From NCBI GenBank assembly GCA_003456155.1, contig DMPC01000098.1, forward strand, positions 1-11,625: a DNA stretch of 11,625 nucleotides, in the 5' to 3' direction. This document shows, in pieces, positions 1 through 6,402 of this stretch (position 1 is the stretch's first letter; every line of letters starts with the position of its first letter). Source of the DNA: Actinomycetota bacterium (GTDB lineage Bacteria > Actinomycetota > Actinomycetes > S36-B12). Below the pieces are notes generated by a model. That model was given only the letters and a program-made list of their open reading frames with translations, had not been told where the DNA came from and did no database searches. A program made the position numbers and the translations under genes.

Positions 1-488
1 CGAAGAGGATCGTGACGTTCGACTATCAGGCCCCGTCCGCAGACGCTCCCGTGCGCCGAACTCTTTCGCCGTGGCGGCTGGAGGCCCTGGAGGGACTCTG
101 GAGAGTGCTGGGCTACGACCATGACCGGGAGGCCACGCGCACGTTCCGACTGTCGCGCATTCACGGGCAGGTCGTGCTGACGGGGCGTGAGCGGATCGAG
201 CCCGAGACGCAGATCGTGCCCGAGGACGAGCCCGCTGCCGTAGGAGCGCGAGCGCTGGTGCGATTGGCTCCCGGTCGCGCAGCAGGCCTCCGACGCGCGG
301 CCATCGAGAGCGATGATCCGTGGCAGGACGACGACCTGGAGGTGGAGTTCCCCACGCGCGAGGGGCTGGTCCGGGCCATCTGCGCCGCAGGTCCGGATGC
401 CGTCGTCCTCCAGCCTCCGGACGTCGTGAGCACCGTCGCCGAGCGCCTGCACATGATTGCGGCCCAGCACGCGACCGGTGCCCGATGA
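1..488 (+). CDS. pafB: PafB, WYL-domain transcriptional regulator (3' part only)
   Basis: The frame is open from the left edge (first full codon at base 3) with no stop upstream, so the N-terminal helix-turn-helix and part of the WYL domain lie outside the window. The visible part starts in the Sm-like WYL domain: RIVTFDYQAP, a central TLSPWRLEALEGLWRVLGYD, then the arginine-rich RTFRLSRIHG that ends this domain in the family. The remaining ~100 residues fit the C-terminal WCX extension. PafB pairs with PafC to activate LexA/RecA-independent DNA-damage genes in mycobacteria, and the pair usually sits downstream of the Pup ligase gene pafA. Its stop overlaps the pafC start (ATGA), which implies translational coupling. 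One oddity is that the usual W-Y-L/V triplet reads W-R-V here, with the Arg encoded by AGA, a rare codon at this base composition. WYL regulator identity is secure; the PafB label rests on pairing with PafC and on gene order. Confidence 0.88.
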   Translation, partial: KRIVTFDYQAPSADAPVRRTLSPWRLEALEGLWRVLGYDHDREATRTFRLSRIHGQVVLTGRERIEPETQIVPEDEPAAVGARALVRLAPGRAAGLRRAAIESDDPWQDDDLEVEFPTREGLVRAICAAGPDAVVLQPPDVVSTVAERLHMIAAQHATGAR

Positions 489-1426
489 GCGAGACGGCCG
501 GGATGCGCCTGGCCCGGCTGCTGGCCCTCGTGCCCTGGCTCATCGCGCACGACGGGATCACGATCGAGGCTGCGGCCGAGCACTTCGGTGTCAGCCCTGA
601 GGAGCTGGAGCGGGACCTGTGGCTGCTCGTCGTGTCCGGGCTGCCCGGTCATGGCCCCGATCAGCTCGTCGATATCGACTTCTGGGACGACGGCGTGATC
701 CATGTGATCGATCCGCAGACCCTGCGCCGACCGTTGCGACTGACTCCTGAGGAGGGACTCTCCCTCCTCGTGGCGCTGCGAGCGCTGGCCCAAGTGCCGG
801 GCATCGTCGACCGTGCAGGGATTCTCGGTGCTGCAGCCAAGGTCGAGGCCGCGCTCGATCCCGGAGTCTCCGTGGATGTCCTTCCCACCGTCGAGCTGGG
901 CGTGGCCGCGGAGGTGGCAGATGCCGTGGCGTCGGCGATCGAGTCCGACAGCGGCCTTGACCTGACCTATGCATCCGCCTCCCGCGGGGAGGTCACGCAC
1001 CGCACGGTGGCGCCACTCTCCGTGCACCTCATCGACGGTGTCGCCTACCTGGAGGCCTGGTGCTCGTCATCTCACGGTCGGCGAACCTTCCGGATCGACC
1101 GAATCCTGGCTGCCACCACGACCACGCGACCCGAGGTGCCCGTCACGCCGATGTCCCCGGAGCGAACCGAGCCCCTCATCGGCCGCATCGCCGTGGAACC
1201 GGCAGAGCGCTGGGTGGCCGACGTCTTTCGTGGGGCCACGATCGAGGGCACCGACGCCCAGGGTCGAGCCGTCGTCGTGCTGCCCCTGCACTCCCTCGAC
1301 TGGGGCGTCACGGTCATCCTCTCCCTGGCCGGGGGAGCCGTGGGGCTGGAGCCCGCCGCCCTCGTGGAAGGGGTGGCGGCTCGGGCTGCACAGGGCCTGC
1401 AGGCGTACTCTGATCCCTTAGGCTAG
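485..1426 (+). CDS. pafC: PafC, WYL-domain transcriptional regulator
   Basis: 313 aa, near the family's usual length of about 320. The ATG at 485 was chosen over in-frame starts further upstream because it overlaps the pafB stop as ATGA and gives the expected N-terminus, MSETAGMRLARLLALVPWL. Residues 1-55 form a helix-turn-helix (AAEHFGVSPEELERDLWLL), residues 80-125 the helical linker (LRLTPEEGLSLLVALRAL), residues 155-210 the WYL fold (GVAYLEAWC, RRTFRIDRI), and the rest a WCX-like C-terminal domain. With PafB it should form a heterodimeric activator of DNA-repair genes. The canonical WYL triplet is A-Y-L here (residues 187-189). The penultimate sense codon is TTA (1418-1420), rare at this G+C; the last codon before the TAG stop is GGC. 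The TTA overlaps a candidate -10 element for the next operon. Confidence 0.92.
   Translation: MSETAGMRLARLLALVPWLIAHDGITIEAAAEHFGVSPEELERDLWLLVVSGLPGHGPDQLVDIDFWDDGVIHVIDPQTLRRPLRLTPEEGLSLLVALRALAQVPGIVDRAGILGAAAKVEAALDPGVSVDVLPTVELGVAAEVADAVASAIESDSGLDLTYASASRGEVTHRTVAPLSVHLIDGVAYLEAWCSSSHGRRTFRIDRILAATTTTRPEVPVTPMSPERTEPLIGRIAVEPAERWVADVFRGATIEGTDAQGRAVVVLPLHSLDWGVTVILSLAGGAVGLEPAALVEGVAARAAQGLQAYSDPLG
1419..1424 (+). promoter_or_regulatory. Candidate -10 element for tatA-tatC-helY
   Basis: The hexamer TAGGCT spans the end of pafC and fits the actinobacterial TANNNT -10 pattern. It is identical to the hexamer placed exactly before the ppm1 start. Transcription from it would begin near 1430-1432 and give tatA a leader of about 80 nt. 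No clear -35 is visible 16-19 bp upstream, so this is a plausible but unproven promoter. The 83-nt gap to tatA is the only sizeable gap in the left block, which makes a promoter here reasonable. Confidence 0.4.
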
Positions 1427-1494
1427 GTCCGACCAGGCTGGCGTCGCCCCTCAGACTTGGGGTCTACAGCGCCCATCGGGACACATGACAGGCG

Positions 1495-1506
1495 AAGGAG
1501 AAGGAG
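1495..1506 (+). promoter_or_regulatory. Tandem Shine-Dalgarno for tatA
   Basis: Two consecutive copies of AAGGAG precede the ATG at 1510. The first copy ends 9 nt before the ATG and the second ends 3 nt before it. This is the strongest ribosome-binding site in the window and fixes the tatA start. It fits the high TatA level needed relative to TatC, whose GTG start has no comparable site. Confidence 0.8.
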
Positions 1507-1509
1507 CAC

Positions 1510-1785
1510 ATGCCGAACCTCAAGGGCTGGGAATGGCTCATCATCGTCGCGCTGATCCTGCTCCTCTTCGGCGCGAAGCGTCTGCCGGACGCCGCCCGCG
1601 GACTGGGTCGCTCGCTGCGCATCTTCAAGGCGGAGACGAAGGGTCTGGCCGACAAGGACAAGGACGCCGACGACGCGCCTGCCGCCACCGCGGCCGTGGG
1701 CGAGGCACCTGTCACGCCCGTCCTGCCTCCGGCAGCTGAGGCGCCCGCGCCGGACTCGGTGCCCACCGAGCGTCGCGAGGCCTGA
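1510..1785 (+). CDS. tatA: TatA, twin-arginine translocase pore subunit
   Basis: 91 aa, a typical TatA/E size. Residues 8-20 are a short transmembrane helix (WEWLIIVALILLLF), followed by the hallmark FGAKRLP hinge (residues 20-26). An amphipathic helix (LPDAARGLGRSLRIFKAETKGL region, about 25-46) comes next, then a charged and Ala/Pro-rich disordered tail (KDKDADDAPAA onward). TatA oligomerises with TatC in the cytoplasmic membrane to move folded proteins carrying twin-arginine signals. No tatB lies in the window; actinobacterial tatB, where present, is usually at another locus. The gene stands 16 nt before tatC and has the best ribosome-binding site here. Confidence 0.96.
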   Translation: MPNLKGWEWLIIVALILLLFGAKRLPDAARGLGRSLRIFKAETKGLADKDKDADDAPAATAAVGEAPVTPVLPPAAEAPAPDSVPTERREA

Positions 1786-1801
1786 TCACCCGGCAGCATC
1801 C

Positions 1802-2638
1802 GTGGCACTGAAGGAGCGTGGGGCTCAGGCGACGACCGCGATGCCGCTCACGGAGCACCTGCGCGAGCTGCGTTCACGCCTGGTCAAGAGCGGCATCGCC
1901 ATCGCCCTCGGCATGGTCCTCGGCTGGGTCTACTACGCCGAACTGTTCGCCTGGCTGAGCGCACCGTTCATGGGTGCCGTCGAGGACGCCCGCGAGCAGG
2001 GCAGGGAGGTCACTCTCGCCCTCACCGGTGTCGCCGATCCGTTCGTGCTGCAGATGCAGGTGGCGGCCGTCGCGGGGCTGGTGCTCTCCGCCCCGGTGTG
2101 GCTCTACCAGCTCTGGCGGTTCGTGACGCCCGGCCTCCATGGCCACGAGCGACGCTGGGCCCTCGGCTTCGTCGCCGTTGCCGCGCCGCTCTTCTTCGGT
2201 GGAGTCTTCCTCGCGTACACCGTCCTGCCTCTGGGCCTTGAGGTTCTGCTGGGCTTCACTCCTGAGAACGTCGAGAACATCGTCTCGGTGGATCGCTACC
2301 TGTCCTTCTTCCTGCGCACCGTGATCGTCTTCGGAGTCGGATTCCTCGTTCCGCTGCTGCTGGTGCTGCTGAACTTCGCCGGAGTCCTGACAGGCAAGCG
2401 CCTGATCAGCTGGTGGCGGTGGATCATCGTCTGCATCATCCTGTTCTCGGCGATCGCCACGCCTACCGGTGATCCGATCAACCTCCTGCTCCTCGCCGGG
2501 CCGATCCTCATCCTCGTGGCGATTGCCGTCGGCATCTGCGTTCTCAACGATCGGCGCCGTGCCCGACGCGCACGGAGCGAGCCTGACTACTCCGAACTGG
2601 ATGACGACGAGACCTCGCCGCTGGACGACCAGGCGTGA
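1802..2638 (+). CDS. tatC: TatC, twin-arginine translocase receptor subunit
   Basis: 278 aa with six predicted transmembrane helices. The conserved cytoplasmic N-terminus PLTEHLRELRSRL is at residues 15-27. The first cytoplasmic loop is FVTPGLHGHERR at 107-118, whose Glu116 corresponds to the signal-peptide-binding Glu of the family. The last-loop signature ATPTGDPINLLLLAGP is at about 219-234. TatC binds the twin-arginine motif and recruits TatA. The tail after the last helix is basic (RRRARRAR) and then very acidic (ELDDDE, LDDQA), a cytoplasmic extension common in actinobacterial TatC. The GTG start at 1802 gives a normal N-terminal length but has a poor ribosome-binding site. An ATG at 1841 would begin right before PLTEHL and remains a possible alternative start. 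Confidence 0.96.
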   Translation: MALKERGAQATTAMPLTEHLRELRSRLVKSGIAIALGMVLGWVYYAELFAWLSAPFMGAVEDAREQGREVTLALTGVADPFVLQMQVAAVAGLVLSAPVWLYQLWRFVTPGLHGHERRWALGFVAVAAPLFFGGVFLAYTVLPLGLEVLLGFTPENVENIVSVDRYLSFFLRTVIVFGVGFLVPLLLVLLNFAGVLTGKRLISWWRWIIVCIILFSAIATPTGDPINLLLLAGPILILVAIAVGICVLNDRRRARRARSEPDYSELDDDETSPLDDQA

Positions 2639-5373
2639 CCTCGGCGCCCACTCCTGCTGAGCGCTACGCCGCAGCCGCCGCTCGTTCTCGCAGGGAGCGC
2701 AGTGCCCTGGGCGCGTTCTCACGCGACTACGGGTTCGAGCTGGATGGCTTCCAGGTCGCTGCCTGCGAGGCGCTTGAGTCCGGAGCGGGCGTGCTTGTGG
2801 CGGCACCCACCGGCTCCGGCAAGACCGTGGTCGGCGAGTTCGCCATCCATCTGGCTCTCGCTCGCGGACTCAAGTGCTTCTACACGACACCGATCAAGGC
2901 CCTGTCCAACCAGAAGTTCAACGATCTCGTGGCACGGCACGGCGCCGCGAACGTGGGTCTGCTGACAGGCGACAACAGCATCAACGGTGAGGCACCCGTG
3001 GTCGTCATGACGACTGAGGTGCTGCGGAACATGCTCTATGCCGAGTCAGCCACGCTCAACGGACTGGGCTACGTCGTCATGGATGAGGTCCACTACCTCG
3101 CCGATCGGTTCCGGGGCGCCGTCTGGGAGGAGGTGATCATCCACCTGCCCGCGTCCGCGACCGTGGTCGCCCTCTCTGCGACGGTCAGCAATGCCGAGGA
3201 GTTCGGAGCCTGGCTCGAGGCAGTGCGCGGCGAGACCGCCATCATCGTGGAGGAGCATCGGCCGGTTCCCCTCTGGCAGCACGTCATGGCCGGACCGAGG
3301 ATGTACGACCTGTTCGTCGATGACGAGCAGCACGTGGTGAACCCCGACCTCGTCCGACTCGCGCAGGATGACCGGCGCATCACCTCCCTGCGCGGCGATC
3401 GACGCAAGGGCCCGGCCCGTCGGATCCGAGGCCCGAAGACACCCTGGCGGAGCGAGGTCGTCGAGCGACTGGGGCGCGATGGGCTTCTGCCCGCCATCTA
3501 CTTCCTGTTCAGTCGTGCCGGCTGCGACGAGGCTGTCCGGCAGTGCCTCCACGCGGGGCTTCGCCTCACCGACCCGCAGGAGCGCGCCGAGATCCGATCC
3601 GTCGCACTCGAGGCGACCCTGGAGCTTCCCGACGACGACCTCGCCGCCCTGGGCTTCGACGATTGGCTCGAGGCACTGGAGCGTGGACTCGCGGCCCATC
3701 ACGCCGGCATGCTGCCTGCCTTCAAGGAGATCGTCGAGGCGCTCTTCCAGCGCGGACTGCTGAAGGCGGTCTTCGCAACCGAAACCCTTGCCCTCGGGAT
3801 CAACATGCCGGCCAAGTCCGTCGTGCTGGAGCGTCTGGTCAAGTGGAACGGCGAGACCCACGTCGACCTGACGCCGGGGGAGTACACGCAGCTGACGGGG
3901 CGCGCAGGACGACGAGGGATCGACGTCGAGGGGCACGCGGTCGTCCTGTGGCAGCAGGGTCTGGATCCGCAGGTCCTTGCCGGTCTTGCATCGACCCGCA
4001 CCTATCCGCTTCGGTCCTCGTTCCAGCCGAGCTACAACATGGCGGTGAACCTTGTCTCCCGATTGGGTCATCACGCCGCCCGAGAGGTGCTGGAGACCTC
4101 GTTCGCGCAGTTTCAGGCCGACCGCGCGGTTGTGGGACTGGCCACCGAGCTGCGTCGGGTCGAGGAGGGACTCGACGGCTACCGCGATGCGATGCAGTGC
4201 CACCTGGGCGACTTCTCGGAGTATGCCGGGCTCCGCGAGGAACTCAGCAGGTACGAGAAGGATGCCTCGCGATCCGCTGCGGCCGAGAGGCGTGAGCGGG
4301 CGGAGCGCAGTTGGGGGGCACTGCAGCAGGGTGACGTGTTCTGGATTCCGAGTGGGCGTCGAAGCGGTCCTGCCGTGGTCCTCGACTCACGCCGGATGCG
4401 CTCCGATCGCGAGGAGGGTCGTCCTCTGGTGCTCACCGGCGAGGGTCAGGTTCGCAGGGTCTCCGCCGCCGACACGAGCCAGCCCGTCGAGCCCTTCGCC
4501 CGAATGCGGGTTCCGAAGGGCTTCGTCGCTCGAGATGCCCGCGCTCGACGGGACCTTGCCGCCACACTCCGATCGGTCGTCGAGGAGGTTCCTCATGATC
4601 GGCGACGGGCGCAGGGTGCGAAGACCGAGGACGCTCATGTCGTCGAGCTCCGCCGACGGCTGCGCGCTCATCCCTGCCACGGCTGCTCTGATCGCGAGCA
4701 GCATGCCCGGTGGGCCGAGAGGTACCAGCGCACCCAGCGGCACGCACGAGACCTCGCCCGCCGAGTAGAGGGCCGAACCAACTCGATCGCCCGCCGATTC
4801 GATCGGGTGTGCGAGGTCCTCGCGACGCTCGGCTACCTCTCCTCGGCGGGGGATGACGCCGCCGTTACGCCCGAGGGCCACCTGCTCATGGCGCTCTACA
4901 CGGAGTCCGACCTGCTCGCCGCCCAGGCCCTGCGTGACGGGGAGTGGAGCGACCTCGCCCCAGCCGATCTCGCAGCCGTGTGCGCCGCACTCGTGTACGA
5001 GGCGCGGGGCTCGGACGAGGAGACATCTCCCGCCCTGCCCAATCGCGTCGTGCGCGAGGCCATCTCCGCACTGATGGTGACCTGGGATCACCTTCACCAG
5101 CTCGAGGGAGAGCACGGGCTCGACGTCACCCGACGACCGGACGCCGGCCTCGTCGACGCGATTCACCGATGGGCGATGGGAGCGACACTGCTGCAGGTGA
5201 TGACGCACGCCGACATCACGGCAGGGGACTTCGTCCGCTGGACCCGTCAGGTGATCGACCTCCTCGGCCAGGTGTCCATGGCCGTGGGCCCGGACGACCC
5301 CATCGGCATCCGGGCCCGCAGCGCGGTCGACCTCCTCAGCCGGGGAGTGATCGCCTACTCAGGATCCCTCTGA
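2635..5373 (+). CDS. helY: HelY-type Ski2/Mtr4-like DEVH helicase
   Basis: 912 aa, the usual length of mycobacterial HelY. The GTG start overlaps the tatC stop (GTGA). Motifs in order are Walker A APTGSGKT (57-64), motif Ib TTPIKALSNQKF (84-95), DEVH box (150-153), SAT (181-183), AHHAGMLP (354-361), ATETLALGINMPAK (381-394) and motif VI QLTGRAGRRGID (419-430). Residues ~495-715 form an arch-like insert that includes a small beta domain (GDVFWIPSG) and the Cys-containing HPCHGC (679-684). Residues ~740-912 match the DSHCT helical domain of Ski2/Mtr4 proteins. The family unwinds RNA 3'-5' with ATP; a role in RNA turnover or ribosome-associated processing is inferred. It is probably co-transcribed and translationally coupled with tatC. 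Its 3' end overlaps the converging exonuclease gene by 15 bp. Confidence 0.94.
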   Translation: MTSAPTPAERYAAAAARSRRERSALGAFSRDYGFELDGFQVAACEALESGAGVLVAAPTGSGKTVVGEFAIHLALARGLKCFYTTPIKALSNQKFNDLVARHGAANVGLLTGDNSINGEAPVVVMTTEVLRNMLYAESATLNGLGYVVMDEVHYLADRFRGAVWEEVIIHLPASATVVALSATVSNAEEFGAWLEAVRGETAIIVEEHRPVPLWQHVMAGPRMYDLFVDDEQHVVNPDLVRLAQDDRRITSLRGDRRKGPARRIRGPKTPWRSEVVERLGRDGLLPAIYFLFSRAGCDEAVRQCLHAGLRLTDPQERAEIRSVALEATLELPDDDLAALGFDDWLEALERGLAAHHAGMLPAFKEIVEALFQRGLLKAVFATETLALGINMPAKSVVLERLVKWNGETHVDLTPGEYTQLTGRAGRRGIDVEGHAVVLWQQGLDPQVLAGLASTRTYPLRSSFQPSYNMAVNLVSRLGHHAAREVLETSFAQFQADRAVVGLATELRRVEEGLDGYRDAMQCHLGDFSEYAGLREELSRYEKDASRSAAAERRERAERSWGALQQGDVFWIPSGRRSGPAVVLDSRRMRSDREEGRPLVLTGEGQVRRVSAADTSQPVEPFARMRVPKGFVARDARARRDLAATLRSVVEEVPHDRRRAQGAKTEDAHVVELRRRLRAHPCHGCSDREQHARWAERYQRTQRHARDLARRVEGRTNSIARRFDRVCEVLATLGYLSSAGDDAAVTPEGHLLMALYTESDLLAAQALRDGEWSDLAPADLAAVCAALVYEARGSDEETSPALPNRVVREAISALMVTWDHLHQLEGEHGLDVTRRPDAGLVDAIHRWAMGATLLQVMTHADITAGDFVRWTRQVIDLLGQVSMAVGPDDPIGIRARSAVDLLSRGVIAYSGSL

Positions 5374-6351
5374 TCCCGCATCGTCCTGCCCCAGCGCCAC
5401 CTGCACCTCCCGGACCTGCCGCTGGACCCCCCAGAGCGCCGCGAGGCGCTCCAACTCGTCGGGATCAGCCGGCTGCCGTGGCATAAGCGGCACCGAGGGA
5501 AGCCCAAGGTCGCGGACCGCGGTCGAGACCCTCTTCGCCCGGAGCACGGCGACCGAATGCTCACGCAGGCGCTCAGCGATCCGGGGCGTCATCGGCGGCG
5601 TGCCTGCGTTCTCCGCTGCGCGAAGCGCAGACTCGACGGAGCCGAAGGCGTTCACCAGGGTCACGGCCGTCTTGGGCCCGATCCCCGGCACCCCCGGAAG
5701 CCCGTCAGAGGCGTCTCCACGCAGGGTCGCCATGTCGACGTAGCAGTCCGGGGCCACGCCGAACCTCGTCGTCGCCATCTCTGTGTCGAGCAGCGGCCAC
5801 GTGTCCATGCCGCCGTTCACGGTCAGCAGCAGCCTGGTGCCGCTGTCGATGAGCTGCACCAGGTCACGGTCGCCGGAGACGACGATGCACTGCTGGACTC
5901 CCGTGGGCCAGAGGGCGGGCTGCGCCGTCAGGCTCCCCAGTACATCATCGGCCTCGTGGTCGCGCATCCCCCAGCGGGGCAGACCGAGGGCATCGAGCAG
6001 ATGGCCGATCGCCTCGGCCTGCTCGTCCAGGTCCGCGGGCGCACCCTCGGCACCCTCAGCCCGCTCGGCTCCCTGCGCTTCGTCGGTCACGTCCGCAACA
6101 CGATGGGCCTTGTAGGAGGGCACCAGTTCGACCCGCCAGGCAGGCCGCCAGTCGGTGTCCCAGGCCGCCACCAACGCGGCCGGCCGATACGTGCCGACCA
6201 GTCGGGCCACGGTGCTCAGGAAGCCGCGGATGGCCTGATGGGGTCGTCCGTCGGGCGCCGTCATCGAGGAGGGAAGGGCGAAATAGGAGCGGTAGTAGAG
6301 CGAGGCCGTGTCGAGCGCGAGGAGCGGGCCGGCGACCGATGGGGAGGGCAC
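5359..6351 (-). CDS. 5'-3' exonuclease (FEN-like, DNA polymerase I N-domain family)
   Basis: 330 aa, a stand-alone version of the PolI 5' nuclease domain. Metal-ligand acidic motifs are in order: LLALDTASLYYRSY (D14), AAWDTD (D65), HEADDVLGSL (E133, D135, D136), VVSGDRDLVQLI (D161, D163), and the helix-3-turn-helix region GDASDGLPGVPGIGPKTA (212-229), which grips duplex DNA. The family removes 5' flaps or RNA primers in replication and repair. Residues ~88-108 are an Ala/Glu/Gly-rich insert (AERAEGAEGAPA) at the position of the flexible arch. The reading frame stays open far upstream, antisense to the peptidase. The GTG at 6351 is chosen because homology begins there and a -10-like hexamer sits 6 nt before it. 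Gene order and orientation match M. tuberculosis Rv2090. Confidence 0.93.
   Translation of the reverse strand: MPSPSVAGPLLALDTASLYYRSYFALPSSMTAPDGRPHQAIRGFLSTVARLVGTYRPAALVAAWDTDWRPAWRVELVPSYKAHRVADVTDEAQGAERAEGAEGAPADLDEQAEAIGHLLDALGLPRWGMRDHEADDVLGSLTAQPALWPTGVQQCIVVSGDRDLVQLIDSGTRLLLTVNGGMDTWPLLDTEMATTRFGVAPDCYVDMATLRGDASDGLPGVPGIGPKTAVTLVNAFGSVESALRAAENAGTPPMTPRIAERLREHSVAVLRAKRVSTAVRDLGLPSVPLMPRQPADPDELERLAALWGVQRQVREVQVALGQDDAGSEGS
5362..5376. other. Small dyad in the convergent gene overlap
   Basis: GGATC, a 5-nt loop and GATCC lie between and across the two facing stop codons (exonuclease stop 5359-5361, helY stop 5371-5373). The stem is only 5 bp and no T-tract follows on either strand. 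It is a weak candidate for a bidirectional terminator and may be chance. No stronger terminator hairpin is visible around this convergent junction. Confidence 0.2.
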
Positions 6352-6357
6352 CGACGA

Positions 6358-6363
6358 AGTCTG
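6358..6363 (-). promoter_or_regulatory. Candidate -10 element for leaderless exonuclease mRNA
   Basis: On the minus strand the hexamer reads CAGACT and is followed by TCGTCG and then the GTG start at 6351. The 6-nt spacing places the predicted transcription start on the first base of the start codon. No Shine-Dalgarno sequence is present upstream of that GTG, which agrees with leaderless translation. The first base departs from the TANNNT consensus, so it should be weaker than the facing peptidase promoter. Confidence 0.5.
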
Positions 6364-6390
6364 GCAGAGGCGGGCCTGAGGAGCCCGGCC

Positions 6391-6396
6391 TAGACT
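6391..6396 (+). promoter_or_regulatory. -10 element for leaderless pepE-like mRNA
   Basis: TAGACT is followed by TGACTC and then the ATG at 6403. A TANNNT hexamer 6 nt before a start codon is the signature of leaderless transcripts in actinobacteria. There is no purine-rich ribosome-binding site between it and the ATG. It also decides the start: the in-frame ATG at 6412 would not have this spacing. Confidence 0.7.
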
Positions 6397-6402
6397 TGAC
6401 TC

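Larger units (their letters stand above)
6358..6396. repeat. Dyad in the divergent exonuclease/peptidase promoter
   Basis: AGTCT at 6358-6362 is repeated inverted as AGACT at 6392-6396. Inside these arms is a second inverted pair, CGGGC (6371-6375) and GCCCG (6383-6387), around a 7-nt centre. The outer arms are the two opposing -10 hexamers, so part of the symmetry follows from divergent promoters sharing a motif. The inner pair falls where both -35 regions would overlap and could be a regulator site. That function is inferred only. Confidence 0.45.

Noticed and set aside
320..484. Upstream extension of pafC
   Set aside because: It would overlap pafB by 169 bases and adds Arg/Gly/Pro-rich sequence unlike the family. 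The ATGA junction at 485 gives the expected N-terminus.
1447..1465. Possible terminator or attenuator hairpin before tatA (CCCC/GGGG and AGAC/GTCT pairings)
   Set aside because: Both stems are only 4 bp, they exclude each other, and no T-tract follows. Not enough to call.
3046..4203. 385-codon open frame on the minus strand within helY
   Set aside because: It is the complement of the helicase core with no recognisable domain; the sense strand has every SF2 motif in order.
2635..5373. HelY as part of a phage-defence helicase system
   Set aside because: Length, motif order, arch and DSHCT domain all match the housekeeping HelY family, and the neighbours tatC and the exonuclease are its usual conserved partners.
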